This document shows positions 6,172 through 7,107 of a DNA stretch of 7,107 bases, one piece after another. The notes under the pieces are model-generated. The model had not been told where the DNA came from and made no database searches. It was given only the letters and a program-made list of their open reading frames with translations. The position numbers and the translations under genes are program-made. Source of the DNA: Limnohabitans sp. (GTDB lineage: Bacteria; Pseudomonadota; Gammaproteobacteria; Burkholderiales; Burkholderiaceae_C); contig JALQUL010000366.1 in NCBI GenBank assembly GCA_023260735.1, positions 1 to 7,107 of the forward strand, read 5' to 3'. Position 1 is the first letter of the stretch. Every line of letters begins with the position of its first letter.

Positions 6172-7107
6172 ACTTTAGCCTTATTTTTAGGGCCTAAATT
6201 GAGTAACTGTGCAGTGCGAATTAAAACCAAGCGAAAGTTTAAATTGAGGTGATTAAAATAGAGCCACAGCATCCCTATTAAAAAGCCCATGCCATGCAGA
6301 CCTAGCATCCATAAATAAAAATTACTTCGACCATCACCAATACGAGTCTGACCAATATTAATTAAATTGTAGTAAATTAAAAAAGCAAACAAGGCCAATA
6401 AATAGCCCTGATTACGATGTGATCTCGGTGTGCCACTAGTGCCCATGGCAATCCCTAAAATTAAAAAGTTAAAAGCCACTCCCACCAATCCTAAGCGCCA
6501 TGCTAATTCACCAAGGTTTTCGTTAGTGGGGTCTTGTATTAAATCTAAACTTGAAATAGTTTTAGTGGGAACATCGCTTAAAGGGTTAAAAGTATTTGAT
6601 TTAATCAAATTACCATATTCTTTGAAAGTGCTGAAGTCGATGGTTCCTTTAATACCATTAAGAGTAATTCTTTGTCCATCGGTTAAGACCAAATATTGGC
6701 CTGCAGTGAGTCGTTCCAAATGTCCAGATTTTGCTGTCACAATCGATTCAATTCGTCCTTTGTTCTCGTAAACAAAAATATCATTACTCTTACCTGCTGC
6801 ACTCGAATTTTTATCAATATAAAAAACCCGGCTACCATCAGATGATTCTTGAAAAACACCAGGTGTTACGCGTTCTAGGTCACCGCGCCTTTCATACTGA
6901 TCTCGCAAATTTTGAGATTGAGTATTAGCCCATGGCCAAATGACCAAAGCCAAGCCGAAAATAGCAATTAAAATGGGCCAAGCGAAACCAAAAACTGGGC
7001 GAATTAAACTACGTACCCCTTTGCCACTACTTTGCCAAATAATCATTTCGCTATCTTTGTACATACGAGTAAGTGTGTGAACAATAGCAATAAGTAAGCA
7101 CAAAGTT
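6168..7107 (-). CDS. lptF: LPS export ABC transporter permease LptF, 5'-truncated by the window edge
   Basis: Partner of LptG in the LptB2FG lipopolysaccharide extractor of the inner membrane. The frame runs open to the window edge at 7107, so the TTG at 7101-7103 is not the start; compared with E. coli LptF (366 aa) about 60 N-terminal residues, including the first membrane segment, lie outside. Counting from that TTG, the coupling-helix region TRMYKDSEMIIWQSSG sits at 12-27 (E. coli has the equivalent LYTESEI). Then come a membrane segment at about 38-57, a periplasmic jellyroll at about 60-198 with GVFQESSDGSRVFYI and SGHLERLTAGQYLVLTDGQR, and three C-terminal segments at about 203-221, 233-252 and 262-284. 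The tail is short and basic (KNKAKV). First visible gene of the minus-strand operon; its TGA overlaps the lptG ATG. The operon promoter must be upstream of the window or inside the missing 5' part. Confidence 0.95.
   Translation of the reverse strand, partial: TLCLLIAIVHTLTRMYKDSEMIIWQSSGKGVRSLIRPVFGFAWPILIAIFGLALVIWPWANTQSQNLRDQYERRGDLERVTPGVFQESSDGSRVFYIDKNSSAAGKSNDIFVYENKGRIESIVTAKSGHLERLTAGQYLVLTDGQRITLNGIKGTIDFSTFKEYGNLIKSNTFNPLSDVPTKTISSLDLIQDPTNENLGELAWRLGLVGVAFNFLILGIAMGTSGTPRSHRNQGYLLALFAFLIYYNLINIGQTRIGDGRSNFYLWMLGLHGMGFLIGMLWLYFNHLNLNFRLVLIRTAQLLNLGPKNKAKV
6179..6183 (-). promoter_or_regulatory. Ribosome binding site of lptG
   Basis: The minus-strand sequence TAAGG is 7 nt from the lptG ATG and sits inside the last codons of lptF. 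Together with the ATGA overlap it supports this ATG as the start and a balanced, coupled synthesis of the two permeases. Confidence 0.65.

Larger units (their letters stand above)
2536..7107 (-). other. Probable operon lptF-lptG-cbiX-cysB-aminotransferase
   Basis: Five genes in the same direction with junctions of -4, 18, 1 and 11 nt leave no room for promoters or terminators between them. I looked for sigma-70-like promoters in the cbiX 3' end ahead of cysB and found only poor matches. A single transcript from upstream of lptF is the simplest reading; internal promoters within coding sequence remain possible. The 3' end meets polA head-on. Confidence 0.65.

Noticed and set aside
6186..6198. 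13-nt palindrome TTTAGG-G-CCTAAA at the lptF 3' end, just upstream of the lptG ribosome site
   Set aside because: As RNA it can form only about 5 weak base pairs with a 3-nt loop and does not cover the ribosome site. It has no T-run.
1..7107. Search for a mobile element, defence system, CRISPR array, riboswitch, or RNA gene
   Set aside because: Every stretch is covered by a recognised housekeeping gene, intergenic gaps are at most 18 nt, and no repeats or transposase, integrase or toxin-like genes were seen.

Overview
The window reads as a compact stretch of housekeeping chromosome from an AT-leaning betaproteobacterium, most likely order Burkholderiales. This placement is inferred from the protein sequences: the CysB-type regulator opens with the N-terminus I associate with Burkholderiales CysB proteins, and it sits in a sulfur-assimilation context beside a short CbiX-type chelatase and the LptF/LptG pair. 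No tRNA, rRNA, CRISPR array, insertion sequence, integrase, phage gene or attachment site could be seen. No gene-free stretch exceeds about 20 bases.

Left part, plus strand (1-2532): the 3' nine tenths of polA, DNA polymerase I, entering the window at the residue equivalent to about E. coli 114. The 5'-nuclease domain (most of it), the 3'-5' proofreading domain and the polymerase domain all keep their catalytic residues. An interdomain linker about 30 residues longer than in E. coli carries two DLF-type peptides that could be sliding-clamp contacts.

Right part, minus strand (7107 down to 2536): five tightly packed genes that look like one transcription unit, in transcription order lptF (5' end outside the window), lptG, a short cbiX/sirB-like sirohydrochlorin chelatase, cysB, and a PLP-dependent methionine aminotransferase of the YbdL/MtnE type. 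Junctions are ATGA overlap (lptF/lptG), 18 nt (lptG/cbiX), 1 nt (cbiX/cysB) and 11 nt (cysB/aminotransferase). The operon converges on polA with only 3 bases between the two stop codons.

Functionally, LptF and LptG form the membrane part of the ABC transporter that extracts lipopolysaccharide from the inner membrane. The last three genes form a sulfur group: CbiX would make sirohydrochlorin-metal (siroheme for sulfite reductase is the likely use), CysB senses sulfur status, and the aminotransferase acts at methionine / 4-methylthio-2-oxobutyrate. I see no convincing undescribed system. The points most worth checking are the linker peptides in PolA, the GC-rich palindrome at the convergent gene ends, the coupling of a sulfur regulator to essential envelope genes, and an A8 slippery tract inside cysB.
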